DNA of 64,000 nt. It comes from Protula sp. h YS-2021 (Eukaryota > Annelida > Polychaeta > Sabellida > Serpulidae). Where the stretch lies: the NCBI GenBank assembly GCA_949752745.1, contig OX457026.1, positions 35,703,911 to 35,767,910 on the forward strand, written 5' to 3'. Shown here piece by piece: positions 32,153 to 60,631 of the stretch (the stretch's first letter is position 1; each line of letters starts with the position of its first letter). The notes under the pieces were generated by a model. It was not told the origin of the DNA and did not search any database. It saw only the letters and a program-made list of their open reading frames with translations. Made by a program: the position numbers and the translations under genes.

Positions 32153-34174
32153 TTAGCTTTCTAGACGGCCAACCCGCTGTTCTATGGGTGCAAAAGCTGT
32201 CGGTTTATTCTTCTCAATTTTACGCACTTCAGGAAGTTCATTGTCATTATCATCGTCTGTTGCAACATGCACACCTATTTGTTGAATTGTACTTGATTTC
32301 CTAGAACCGTAAATAGCCTTAGAATTGAAACTATGCATGCGCATAATGTCAAGTGCGTCTTCTATGCTTGTTGGGTTCTTGTCAGAAGCATGTTGCGCCA
32401 ATTCCTTATCGTGACACCCTTGGCAAAAACGTCTCACCATTTCTTCCGTCAAATAGTTTTCTTGTAAGTTTAAATCTTGAAAGGCCTCCATTGCAACTTT
32501 CTGTACTCTTTCAGCCCATTCGAAAAGATCCTCATCCGCCCTTTGCTTTAAATTGTGGAATTGTACCCGCATTGTCTGAGGTAGTTCGCGCTTTCCAAAA
32601 CGTTGTTCCATCTTGTGAACTATTTCTTCAAATGTCCTACCCATATCGAACTGCAGACTAAAATATTCAGCTGCTTGCTCGTATAAACATAGTAACATCA
32701 TAGTTCGACGCTGTTCCTCATTCCACCCACTCAGTTCTGCATGTATTCGAAATTGCGTGATGAAGGGTTTCCATAAACCTTTCCCATCGTAAGATGGCAA
32801 TTTGGGTTTACTTGAAAAGGGTAAATCGTCTTGGGTTAAAGTTTGATTTGGTGCCCGATCACGTCTGTTCGGTGTATGATCGCGTCTGTTCGGTGTACGA
32901 TCACGTCGACGATTTCTTGCAGGAGTAGTATCATGGAGATGCGGTTGTTCAGGGCGATGCCCTGCTGGAATAGTTTCATCAGGATCGGGTGGTGCGGGGG
33001 GTGGAGCCATAGCGGGAGTTGATACAGCAGGGGGGTAATAAGGATTCCACAGAGGGGTGGGAGGCTGAAAAGGATGTATTTGTTGTGGCTGAAGGGGTGG
33101 TGGAGGATATGGGAACTGCAAAGATGGCTGGCCCTGCGGGGGAACTGGCATTGTATGTGGTTGCCCTGATGGCTGCCGATGAACACTAGCGTTAGCTTGC
33201 TCAATGTACACAGGCGGCGCTTGCATTGGTTGTTGATTAATAGTGGCCGAAGTATTGTAATCAATTGGAGCGTTTGGCAAAGAATCACCGGCGTGGTGTT
33301 CGATAATTCTGCCCTCTAGCGCCGCTATCCTCTCCTCGACAGCATCCAAAGTTGTAATATTTTGCAGATTAGCCTGCAAATCCCTTTGGTTGGTTCGTAG
33401 TATGTTTACATTTTCCTTTACTGCAACCAGTTCCTCATTGAATTTAGCATCCAGTTCACGACATCGCTGCTGAAAGCTGTTATCGAGTTGTATTGCAACA
33501 TTACTTATTCTAGCGGAGATATCGCTTAAAGCTGCACTATGACGTTGTAACTGGGGATTGATACGATGTTCCACAGTGCTGTAAGTGTCTTCCGCCGTCA
33601 TCTTGACATCCGCTATTTGGCCTTGTATTTTATCGTTTACCTCAGCACATTTTGATTCAATTTTAGCGTCCACCTGAGGAAATAATTTTGCTTCAACCAA
33701 AGCAGCAATTCTAGGAATGGATGGCTTCAAAGCAAAAAATAATTCCTCCTCCGTAAACTGGTATTTGCTTGTAGCTAACGGCTTTTGTGGCGGCGCTTGT
33801 ATGACACCCATTGGGGTTGGTTCGGGCGCTACAAAGGGAGGAATTTTTGGTTCTACTAGCGATGGCTGCAGCAGCCCAGGCGGACCCTGAGGCTCCATTA
33901 ACATTGGTGGTGAGTTAATGGCTGATGGTTGTTGTACGGGAAACAATGACGTTTCTGTTTTTACTTGCATATGATCACTGGTTTTGGCATAATCTGCGAA
34001 TATAAAGTGGTTCGCCAGATGAGCATATTGTGGATATTCTCTGATGAAATCACTCCTTGTAATGGGCTGTTCCGGATTTCGTTCATGGCATATTTGGGAG
34101 GCAGCTTTTCGATTATCAATCATGGTGTCGATTTCAACCCACTTTGCAGTGTTTATATCCACTCGTTTAGCCAT
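32153..34174 (-). CDS. Gypsy Gag: coiled-coil N-terminal region and capsid
   Basis: The ATG at 34174 (NMAKRVDINTAKWV) starts a 673-residue frame. The first 110 residues are helical in character. A P-rich stretch follows, then a long heptad-like region (KIESKCAEVNDKIQGQIADV to EERIAALEGRI), a P/Q-rich tract, and R-rich repeats of RRDHTPN. The capsid follows, with LPSYDGKGLWKPFITQFR, YLTEEMVRRFCQGC and DALDIMRMHSF, the usual Ty3/gypsy retrotransposon-gag pattern. It forms the particle shell. The frame ends in TAA right after RVGRLES, inside what reads as a continuing coiled coil, and the zinc knuckles come after in another frame. The listed frame could be extended to a TTG at 34189, but the ATG is preferred. 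Confidence 0.9.
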   Translation of the reverse strand: MAKRVDINTAKWVEIDTMIDNRKAASQICHERNPEQPITRSDFIREYPQYAHLANHFIFADYAKTSDHMQVKTETSLFPVQQPSAINSPPMLMEPQGPPGLLQPSLVEPKIPPFVAPEPTPMGVIQAPPQKPLATSKYQFTEEELFFALKPSIPRIAALVEAKLFPQVDAKIESKCAEVNDKIQGQIADVKMTAEDTYSTVEHRINPQLQRHSAALSDISARISNVAIQLDNSFQQRCRELDAKFNEELVAVKENVNILRTNQRDLQANLQNITTLDAVEERIAALEGRIIEHHAGDSLPNAPIDYNTSATINQQPMQAPPVYIEQANASVHRQPSGQPHTMPVPPQGQPSLQFPYPPPPLQPQQIHPFQPPTPLWNPYYPPAVSTPAMAPPPAPPDPDETIPAGHRPEQPHLHDTTPARNRRRDRTPNRRDHTPNRRDRAPNQTLTQDDLPFSSKPKLPSYDGKGLWKPFITQFRIHAELSGWNEEQRRTMMLLCLYEQAAEYFSLQFDMGRTFEEIVHKMEQRFGKRELPQTMRVQFHNLKQRADEDLFEWAERVQKVAMEAFQDLNLQENYLTEEMVRRFCQGCHDKELAQHASDKNPTSIEDALDIMRMHSFNSKAIYGSRKSSTIQQIGVHVATDDDNDNELPEVRKIEKNKPTAFAPIEQRVGRLES

Positions 34175-35480
34175 ATTGACCGCTGTCAAAGAAAACTGCC
34201 AGCTGCCACTTGTTGCTGTTGTTACGTGTGTATGAAATGTAGAATTACAAAACTCAATGCTTTGTAATATTGTATGTCCATAAAGTTGTAGAAGTACTGA
34301 ACTCAGATTACCACACTCAACGCTTCGTAATTATTTTTCACATGAATATGTACCATCCCTGGGATCCCATAAAGTTCATGGCTTACTATCACTATACAAT
34401 ATATGGTTAGTAACTGTGTATTTGTGTTTATAGTCACTAAACTCAATGCTTAGTAACCAAATTTATTGTTGCACAGCACTAGCCAAATGTTCTTACTATA
34501 CTACTATTTATACAGTACCAGTCCACAGGCTCCTAATATACTACTACTTCCAGTTGAATTTCTTGCAGCTTTACAAACTTAACTACGAATGTACCTCGAG
34601 TATATCAGCAAATCAGATCCCTCGTGATAGCGCCAGTGTTTTTGTTTTATATTGCCTCCTGTGCTTACGCCCTTAACTAATCTTTAGAATATTTATAAAT
34701 ATTATCCAGTCTATGTAACAGTTCTTGGCAATAGTTACCGCTGATTTATGATATCTCAAGACTTTATCGTCTGTTATCAGGTTTTATATTTTTCTTTTAA
34801 TAAGATTTTTTTTTTATTAATTAATATTCTGTCTATATAGTACCAGGTTGCTGTTAAGCACTTACTTTAGCCATGGTCAATTCGTATGCACTAGCACACT
34901 TTCTTCCTTGTCACAAAAGCACAAAGCTATCTATATATTCAAAGAAAATGTAAAAAATGTCAGTCATTTAAAACAGCTGTAAAATGATAAGTTTCAACAG
35001 CTTGCGAAAGTTTTCAATCAAGTGCCACTGTGTAATTTTATGATTTTACGAAAGTTGGCACAACTTATTTTTGACAGCCAAAATTATCAGAATTGATAAT
35101 TTTTGTATCATGTAATTATGTATAGATTACATATTTCCTTTCGCAATACGTAATTCTAAGTTTTAAGCGATAAGTTTATCCGTCGATTCTATGACATAAG
35201 AGTTATGTGATATTATCGCCCACATAAGTGTGCAATTTTTCACAGTACAAAACAGTACAGAAATGATAATAGTATCAGTATTTATAGTATTATCAGTTTA
35301 CAATATACAAATACTGTCTTATGTTGATATATATAGCAATACAGTATTGTGTAATAAAAAATATCATTCACACAAGTTGGTCTCCGGCGAGGAAGAAGTT
35401 ATTATTTTCACATTAATAACCAACGTTTCACAGTTTTTTTGTTTTTTTTTTAAATGCATATCACATATTTTATAATTTTT
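34175..35480 (-). other. Leader region of the gypsy element
   Basis: About 1.3 kb of AT-rich, non-coding-looking sequence between primer site and gag start. The word CTCAATGCTT(A/T)GTAA occurs, with small changes, near 34254, 34317 and 34442, so roughly 62-bp spacing. No splice donor could be fixed with confidence. Confidence 0.6.
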
Positions 35481-35493
35481 ACCGCTGCCACCA
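35481..35493 (-). promoter_or_regulatory. Primer-binding site, tRNA-Leu type
   Basis: On the minus strand TGGTGGCAGCGGT begins one base after the 5' LTR. It is complementary to the 3' end ACCGCTGCCACCA, which matches animal tRNA-Leu(AAG)-type ends plus CCA. Confidence 0.85.
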
Positions 35494-35494
35494 A

Positions 35495-35648
35495 TAAAGT
35501 GGCTACTTACATTAGGAGGCGATTTATACAAAGTTAAGACATTCGACCATGCACATCATGTTCGGAAATCGGTTTAGGGTAACTGCACACCAGGTTGTCG
35601 GGTTGTCCTTGGATAACTATGGAGCGGCTATTTTCGCGATTCACTTCA
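35495..35648 (-). repeat. 5' LTR of the TatD-carrying gypsy element
   Basis: 154 bp, partner of the copy at 25400, with one mismatch. The outer border is followed by the target duplication ATAA. At 154 bp it is short for a 10-kb element. Confidence 0.95.
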
Positions 35649-35652
35649 ATAA

Positions 35653-36035
35653 CATCTACAGCCAGTGCACCCGTAGATTTTTGTTATTGTGTGTTTGTTG
35701 ACACGTTGAGATGAAAAATTATAACTCCTCATAGTCTGCTGTATGGATTCTTAACGTTATTTTATTTTGCAGCTTAGATTGTGGAACGATAAGAAGAAAG
35801 TGGGGTTATCGGCTGCAACTGCGCTGTGTGTAAATAATGACTATTTGGAAATATGAGCGATAATAAGTGTTCCAAAAGATGCGGTTCAGAATCTCGTATT
35901 ACGCACCTGTGTGGTATTTCCTTTCCTAAACACTTACTCGTATATACACCGGTGGTGCTCATAGGGGGGCGAGTATAAAAATCACTATTAGCGGGCCTTT
36001 TATTAGGTATTCTGAAATGTTTGTACATTGTTTTC
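35653..36035. other. Flank of the gypsy insertion, no feature seen
   Basis: Short unique-looking stretch. No gene or repeat is recognised. Confidence 0.35.
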
Positions 36036-36744
36036 ATAAGCCAAATCACACTTTGGGCGTTCCCAATAAAAATACGCAAAAATTCTGCGTTTCGAATAAA
36101 AATAACCGGGTAAAGGATGAAAGAAATTATAGAGAATTTGTCTAAATGTCGAATTTCTTTTGCACCAAAGAGCAATCGGGGTTTTAAACAACCCGTGTGC
36201 TATTTTAAAAATTTATTGAAAGTTTTAACAAATAGTTCCAAGTTTCATTTCCTTATATTCTTGAGGATGCTTTCACGTCACAACCTTACATCCACCAATG
36301 AGAATTAACATTTTCATCACGTGATCAAAAAGTGCTTGCGTTGGGGCAAAACGCATATTTTCTCACTGTTTTATACCAAATATAACTGGGTATTTTTCTT
36401 GTTCTGGACCGATTGCATACATTTTGGCCTACTTGTCACATGCCAGAAGTTAGTTCTTTAAACAGTTTTTACCGTTTAGAAAAATTTTAGTATTTTACTT
36501 AAATATCGAAGAATTTGTATTGGTATAAAGCAGTGCGATAAACTCCAAATATCGCCCATTATGCCCTCAGTTACCCGCAATGCATTGCATGAAGTTGTCC
36601 GCAAGAATGTTCCTAGTATGAACTGTTTTTGCGATATTTCCTCTGTATTCTTCTATCATTTCTTTCATTTTCAGTTCCCTCGTAGTCGACATTCAAAATT
36701 CTTGCGCATTTTATTCGAAACACCCAAACTCCGATTTGGCTTAT
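36036..36744. mobile_element. Inverted-repeat element with ~100-bp arms
   Basis: The left arm starts ATAAGCCAAATC at 36036 and includes CTTTGGGCGTT and CAATAAAAATACGCAA(A)AATT. The right arm, ending at 36744, is its imperfect reverse complement (GATTTGGCTTAT preceded by CTTGCGCATTTTATTCGAAACACCCAAACT). Further in, GATGAAAGAAATTATAGA (36117) pairs with TCTATCATTTCTTTCAT (36652). No ORF of note and no clear target duplication. Confidence 0.6.
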
Positions 36745-37884
36745 ACGAAGGGAATGATATGGAAACGGTGCGAGCACTATAAGCGGATTCGTACTTAGAT
36801 TTTTTCCCAAAAATTGTTACGTTTCGACCGAATTCAGTTGGGATAAAGGTTTAAAGAAAGGACAGAAAAAAACTGGCAAAAAAACAACAAAATTCCTGTT
36901 CTCTGAAAGTTTCCAGAGTTAAATTTTCGATTTAGACAAATGAAATGAAACAAACTTTATTTATCGTTTTGACCAGTTTTGACCAATAATTTGTGATACA
37001 TTTAAAAAATTTCCAATTTTACGACATTTTTAAAAATTTCAGAATTTATACTAACTCTTTGATGGTGGGTGTTTTTCATTTGATGTGATTCTGATCTACC
37101 CAAATGCGCAGTATTTGATAAATTTAAATGAATTTATCTATCTTGTATTTTTATTTTGTAGAGCTCAATTTTTTTTTTCAGTTTGAGACCCTCCGGGTCC
37201 CCGGAGAACATGAAAAGGGGAAGCCACTATATATATAATCTTTGATTTAGGCCTTATCGAGACCGAATGTCCTTTAAACTGGCACTATCGGGACCGCGAA
37301 ATTATCGAGACCAAAAGTCGGTCTCGGCAATTTTGACTTCGGTGCTCCATGTAACATATTTGTTGAAAACATAAAAGTTTGCTGTTGCTGTTAAATGCCT
37401 GTGATCATCAGTCATTTCACGAAGCTACACTATTACACCTAGTGATTGAAATTGGAAACCAGGTACTACAATCTGATAACTCCTTTTACGATGTTACAAT
37501 GCTCTCCGGCGCTGCTGGTGTGACAAAAGGGCAACTGCCTTTTCTACAACTTGCGATCGAGGATAGCTGCCGAGCGAGTCGGGTGGAAAATTCTTTTGAG
37601 GCCATAGCGATTTCAATCAGGCCGGGGTGTCGAGCTCATCGCTGCAACCACAACTGATTCCAAATCTTCTTTGACAAACCGCCACATCACGGTTACTCAT
37701 TCTGGCAAATAGTTTAGCGTCATACTCATTAAGGAGCTCTTGAAGATGGAATAGTTAAAAGAAATTCCAGCCTCGTTAGGTGAAATGACTGATTAGTAAT
37801 TTTTGTGCTTGCTACCTGCAGCATATATACTGTTGTTCTGAGCGGTAACAGCGAATTTTATGCAAGCGTTGATAAGTTATTTGA
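36745..37884. other. Intergenic sequence, no supported feature
   Basis: AT-rich. A 92-codon open frame at 37379-37657 (+) has no recognisable motif. Parts around 36.85-37.05 kb loosely resemble the GCCAAAA repeat family. Confidence 0.35.
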
Positions 37885-37888
37885 TTGT

Positions 37889-38984
37889 TAGGTTCCTGGA
37901 CGTTCCGTACCTTTTCCTTTCCGTACCCTGTCTTTCCGCACCTTTTTTATTGGACGTTCCGCACCCTGCCAAAAGACGTTCCGCACCCTATTTGCCCGAA
38001 CCGCACCCTTTCTTATTTTTAGCCTTTTCTTCAAGTTGTATTTTTTTATATTTCATTTTCAACCTTGTTTTTCGGGAGAACAGATTTGCAGCATGATCAG
38101 CTGTAAATTATCCGATAAATTTTTAAATTGAGTAGTGAAGAAACCAGTAAAGTTTGCCTTTTGATGACCAGTATTGAGGCGAACGTGTGATCAGCTCATT
38201 TTTCGGCATTGATTGCAATTTTAATCTACTGAAGGACTTGATGTTACGAGTTGAGTAAGTCAGGAGTAAATGCTACCAGCAGTACAATGAACTGAATAAA
38301 ACTTAAGAATATAGTATTTTACTCTAGTGACGGAGACATTAACGGAGATCATGGCAGCCATCATTTATACCCTGAGACTTACCGTCCGATTTACGCCGGA
38401 GGCAGACATTATATGCACCAAGACAGGCTATACACTAGAGGTGGTATGCCGTAGTGCAGTGAACTCCGTTAAGATTAGCCCGAGGGATCACAGTGACTAC
38501 AGTAAATTGCAATTTTTCGAATTTTATCCAGTGCAATGTACTGCTGGCAGCACTAGCTCGGACCGGACTGATTTTCTCAAGTCGGAATATGAAATCCATC
38601 AGTATATTGAAATTGCATTCAATTCGGGAGAAATTGAAGTGATCACACGTCCGCCTCTATTGTTGATTGCAATCAGCTTGTTAAGTCATCGAAACGCAAA
38701 CTTCGCTCTTCTCTTCAGAACTCAGTTGGAAAATTTATCAGATAATTTACAATTGATTGTGGTGCTAAAAGTTTTTTTTACCGAAAAATAATAACGAAAA
38801 TGAATAAACAATATTTAAGTGGAAGAAAATGCTGAAAATAAAACAGGGTGCGGTTCCGCCAAATAGGATGCGGAACGTCTTTTGGCAGGGTGCGGAACGT
38901 CCAAAAAAAGGTACGGAACGGCTCAAAAAGGGTGCGGAAAGGCAGGGTACGGAAAGGAAAAGGTTCGGAACGTCCAGTCCCCTA
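37889..38984. mobile_element. 1.1-kb element with ~115-bp terminal inverted repeats built from CCGCACC units
   Basis: The left end TAGGTTCCTGGACGTTCC and the reverse complement of the right end TAGGGGACTGGACGTTCC match. The arms continue to pair for about 115 bp through repeated (A/G)CGTTCCG(C/T)ACCCT motifs. TTGT, or TTGTTA counting the TA, flanks both sides (37885-37890 and 38985-38990). The interior holds an unrecognised ORF at 38351-38791. No known transposase motif is visible, so the superfamily is undetermined. Confidence 0.75.
38351..38791 (+). CDS. Unrecognised 146-residue ORF inside the inverted-repeat element
   Basis: The ATG at 38351 begins MAAIIYTLRLTVRFTPE and runs 146 residues to TAA. 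The protein has no obvious signal peptide. It contains an acidic stretch (KSEYEIHQYIEIAFNSGEIE) and two leucine-rich hydrophobic stretches near its end. A TTTACTCTAG acceptor-like sequence lies just upstream, so it could be an exon. I do not recognise the family and do not see transposase signatures. It is one of the longest open frames in the non-genic part of the window and may be a captured exon or a chance frame. Confidence 0.35.
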   Translation: MAAIIYTLRLTVRFTPEADIICTKTGYTLEVVCRSAVNSVKISPRDHSDYSKLQFFEFYPVQCTAGSTSSDRTDFLKSEYEIHQYIEIAFNSGEIEVITRPPLLLIAISLLSHRNANFALLFRTQLENLSDNLQLIVVLKVFFTEK

Positions 38985-39122
38985 TTGTTATTTTAAATTC
39001 GGTGTTGTGAAATTTTTTGTTTTAACTGCAGACCACCGGTGTGATTAAATGACGTAGTACACGCATATTGTATACAGTGCTTTTCATTTTAATCCATATC
39101 TGCCAGCCATCAAGTTTATTTA

Positions 39123-39125
<3 letters not shown>

Positions 39126-39166
<41 letters not shown>
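39126..39166. repeat. (ATT)n microsatellite
   Basis: About 13 uninterrupted ATT units. Confidence 0.95.
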
Positions 39167-39167
<1 letters not shown>

Positions 39168-39648
39168 ACCTGAATATCACAACAGCCTGATTCAAAATGT
39201 AGTATGGCTTCTATGCAGTCATTTTTTAAGATTCAGAAATCTTTGATCAAAGCATTTTCAAAATTGATTCATTTGTTTCCTAAGTAGTCATATTCAACTT
39301 TATTTGCTGTCTGTAAATTCTTTGCACTGTTTATAAGTATCGGATGTAACTGCGTATCGGAGAAACCTACACAATTTCTCGGTGCCAGCCGTGTCATTAG
39401 ACGAAGCCATCATGCATTTTGTAGGGATGACCGAATGATGGCGAATCATGGATTCTGTAACAAGTGATCTGACCCACTGCTTGGCTTAGCTAGATTAGTT
39501 CGAATGAACGTCAGTCGACACCGTGGAATTGCGAGACCAACGCTCTGGCAGTCTGTGCTTATTTTTCTGGAATTGTTCTTTCTTGAACAGGGGCAGTTAA
39601 ATGTTATTGAGTGGAAACCCTGGTCATCAGTGATGACAAGTCGATATT

Positions 39649-46775
<7,127 letters not shown>

Positions 46776-47680
46776 TGACGTTTTACGCAGGGGGATGATC
46801 TCAAGTTTTCACATTTTTAGCACCTGGAGGCTGTGTGGGTGTTGCCTTTGGACAGCCATCAGTTAATCCTGCCACAGATCTGATAACGTCACACTGTCAC
46901 GATTCCATTTCCTTGTCATGAAATCTTCATGTCGTATGTTAATCGGTCTATTCAAAGCCTCCTCTCCCCCCCTCCCCCTACCAAAAAAAGTGGTTGTGTA
47001 ATACCAGTAATAGATAGAATCATGGTAGTAGAAACGCTTCAGTGAATTCCTAGAATCAAGGACTCCTTTTGCCTCATATTTTCCCAAAAATGCAGAGATT
47101 TTTTGAAAGTTTTACTTGCGCAGCCGAAACTTTCTCCTCTGACGCTATTTCTCTAAAGGCAAGCCCTGGATTTTGTACAATCCGCGTTTATCCCCCCCCC
47201 GCCCCCCCCCCCCCGAATCTTAAAACCCTTTCTTGGCTTAAATCTAAGTATAAGTTAAGTTTCTATAAAGTATTCTCAAACTTCCAGTAAATTTCTGGAA
47301 AAAAGTTGATGATATGATTGACAGTGTTCCTTTAGCTACGGTGCTAAGCTGTGATGGTTTGAGTAGCCCTCTTAAAGTATGAAATTAGGGAAATTTATGT
47401 TATTTATTTGTGTTCTGGGAGGAATTAGATGTTACTGCAGGTTAGTTAGCTTATGTAAATATGAAAAAAAAAGAGGAAGATAGGGTCCTAAGATCTGATT
47501 AAAGTATTTTTTTTTTTCTAAAAGGACCCTGATAAAGAGGTTTTAATTGAAATAGTGCCTGTGGCATGTTTCAGACTAATAGTATAAAAGTACTCATTGC
47601 AATTTGAACTGAAAAAAAAGAGGTATTCAACAGTTCGGATGATTTTACGCTTGGGTGTTTTTGTGGCGGCTGATTTCTTC

Positions 47681-47955
47681 CCCACAGGTGGGGAATATAT
47701 GCGATCGACCGTGTGTCGGTCTGTCATCAACAGCTTGTTAACACGATAACTTAAAAACTGCTGCAAGGATTTTAATGAAACTTGGTATGTAGCTTCTATG
47801 GGAACAAACACAGATCAATGGTGTAAATGGGCCAGGTTCGTCCAAGGAAAATGCACCAGCTGGAGAAAATTTCAGCTCTTGATTGACTATTGGTGGCTGT
47901 GTTTACCTGATAGGGAGCCTGTGGGAAATATGTGGACTATGCACACTGCTCTAGG
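47681..47955 (+). repeat. Hairpin-started dispersed repeat, forward copy
   Basis: Starts CCCACAGGTGGGGAATATAT, then GATCGACCGTGTGTCGGTCTGTC, then TTAATGAAACTTGGTATGTAGCTTCTATGGGAACAAAC, and ends near GTGGACTATGCACACTGCTCTAG. It is the reverse complement of 52967-53270 with modest divergence. It lies in the 3' UTR region of the SLC35E2-like gene. Confidence 0.85.
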
Positions 47956-48860
47956 TATTTGGTGCCTGGGAGATTTTGTCTGACGTTCCCGTGGCGATAT
48001 TGTACTTCATTGCCGAAGGTGCGCCAACTTTTTTTTAAACAAATTGTGATCAAATAGTATAAAATCGCAGCACAGCGATACAGTTTCTGTTTGTGGTTGA
48101 TTTCGACACGGTCTTGCCGACATTATTTTACGCCCCACAATCTATACAGGGACTGAGAGACGATACATCCCTATTTCAGCCCTTCGGCGCTGTAAATCAC
48201 TTAGTTATATCAGTTGCAATGCCAGTTATTGAAATGGCAACAAACCAGGGTGTTTTATCATGTTCAGTACATTCCACTGGGCCACAAATTCTGCGTGCTT
48301 CTTTCAAATTCTTGCTTCTCTAAGCTGATGCTCATGTTGGTGAAAAGTCTGAAATGTGCAATGAGTTGTGCTCGTTCTTACCAAATCTTTGTCAGGAAGC
48401 GGTAAAATATGTGGTTATAACCGAAGTGAGTCTGCAGCCAACAATATTAGCCAGTTGGACCTTAATCAACTGGGAACACTTCGCCGTTGTTAGTGGTATG
48501 GCGTTATAACCGAGGTCGTTAGAACAAGATTTCACTGCATTGACGCCCTTGTTTGATTCACTGTAGTGTGCTTTTATGCTATGCAGGGATACAAGTATGG
48601 AAATTCTGTCCCAGGCGAGACGCTGCATTGAGAGATTTGTGTCGTCTGTTTGCAGAAATTGCGGATTGCAATTTTATTCAAAATCCTGTGATTAAATTTT
48701 AAACGAATTTGTATATATAATATCTATAGTATACTGAGTATAGGATGATTTTGTTGAATTTCTGTTTTTTAATGATTGTGTTGTCATGTAGCCTCGTGGT
48801 ATTTGTGCACATTTTATGTTTTGAAAATGGTTCATACATGGGGGTTAGTATATGGGGGAA

Positions 48861-48866
48861 AATAAA
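48861..48866 (+). terminator. Candidate poly(A) signal AATAAA for the SLC35E2-like gene
   Basis: AATAAA within GGGGGAAAATAAAATATTTTC, 2.1 kb after the stop codon and followed by a T-rich stretch. Confidence 0.5.
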
Positions 48867-48891
48867 ATATTTTCTTTAGCTGTTTTGGAGT

Positions 48892-48897
48892 TTTATT
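48892..48897 (-). terminator. Candidate poly(A) signal for SDHB
   Basis: AATAAA on the minus strand (TTTATT on plus), about 0.93 kb beyond the SDHB stop and only about 30 bp from the plus-strand signal at 48861. Confidence 0.4.
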
Positions 48898-49195
48898 AAA
48901 TCACTTGATCATACTAACATTCAGTACAGCAGGGGCACACAACACGTTTCTTGGAAATCGATTTTAAAAGTATCGCTTTCCAGTTGTGTTAAAGAATATC
49001 GAAATCACTTTCAGGTTAACACGTGTTACACGAGGTATCGTTCGTAGAAGTAATCTTTATCGTGCCCAAAAGGGAAAGAAGGCAAGCCACGTTGAATCTA
49101 AAAGAATTTTCGTGAAATTTTACACAATTTTAGTTCTTCAGTAATGTTACTCGTACAAATGTAAACAACAGAGCCTGCTTTGTTTTATAGGTGCA

Positions 49196-49250
49196 CCATC
49201 TTAGCGCTACAGCACTACAATAACTAGCGCTACAGCACTACAATAACAAC
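49196..49250. repeat. Two-copy 23-24-bp tandem duplication
   Basis: TAGCGCTACAGCACTACAATAAC occurs twice in succession downstream of SDHB, possibly within its 3' UTR. Confidence 0.8.
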
Positions 49251-49829
49251 TAATAACAGCAACTCAGAAAAAAAAGTATCGTAATTTTTCCTGCCTTGCA
49301 AATATGTATGGACGTATTGCCCTTCATTTGTTTTAAGTAAATACCTGCGGCGCCGTATGAATTTTATGATCGGCGGACGCCAAATTAACACTGCTTCAGT
49401 TGCAGCCAGTAACTTGTCAAGCTCATTCTATAATTCCTATGAAATTTCACAGGACTTTCATAAAAAAACCTACGAAAGAATCAGCAGCAAGGAATTGGCT
49501 TTTTCTGCACACAAGTAAATGCTGATGTATTTTTATATTTACACCGTTCTCCCCCACCCCATAAAAGAAAGAGACGTCTTTTATACTCCTTGCATCTGAA
49601 CTGGAGTGAAACAGCCAAAAGCAATCTTACACGTATTTTGCAAAAAAAAAAAAAACTCCAAATAATATGACTTGATTGCAAGCATTTGGTGTTCTTTCTC
49701 CAATCACCGCTGCTTTGATTTTTTTAGAATTCCCGCAGGCTCTTAGTTGTCCATACTACATCAAAAAGTTCGTCTATAGAACAGTGTCTCAATCACAGCA
49801 GGGCGCCGCTGCCCGGTCCTGGCATTCGT

Positions 49830-60631
<10,802 letters not shown>

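Larger units (their letters stand above)
25400..35648 (-). mobile_element. Nearly complete Ty3/gypsy LTR retrotransposon carrying a TatD-nuclease gene
   Basis: A 10,249-bp element on the minus strand is bounded by two 154-bp LTRs that differ at one position, and flanked by the 4-bp duplication ATAA (25396-25399 and 35649-35652). From its 5' end it has an LTR, a tRNA-Leu-like primer site, a 1.3-kb leader, gag, a two-knuckle nucleocapsid frame, a -1 slip site, protease-RT-RNase H, integrase, a third gene with a TatD metal-dependent hydrolase domain, a polypurine tract and an LTR. Protease-RT-RNase H-integrase order and the DX59DX35E integrase place it in Ty3/gypsy. Gag, pol and the third gene each contain at least one in-frame stop, so this copy looks defective despite very recent LTR identity. 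Confidence 0.96.
46776..48890 (+). other. 3' untranslated region of the SLC35E2-like gene
   Basis: No coding signal. A C-run lies at 47190-47215 and a hairpin-started repeat at 47681-47955. The first convincing poly(A) signal on the plus strand that I see is at 48861, which would make a 2.1-kb 3' UTR. Confidence 0.45.
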
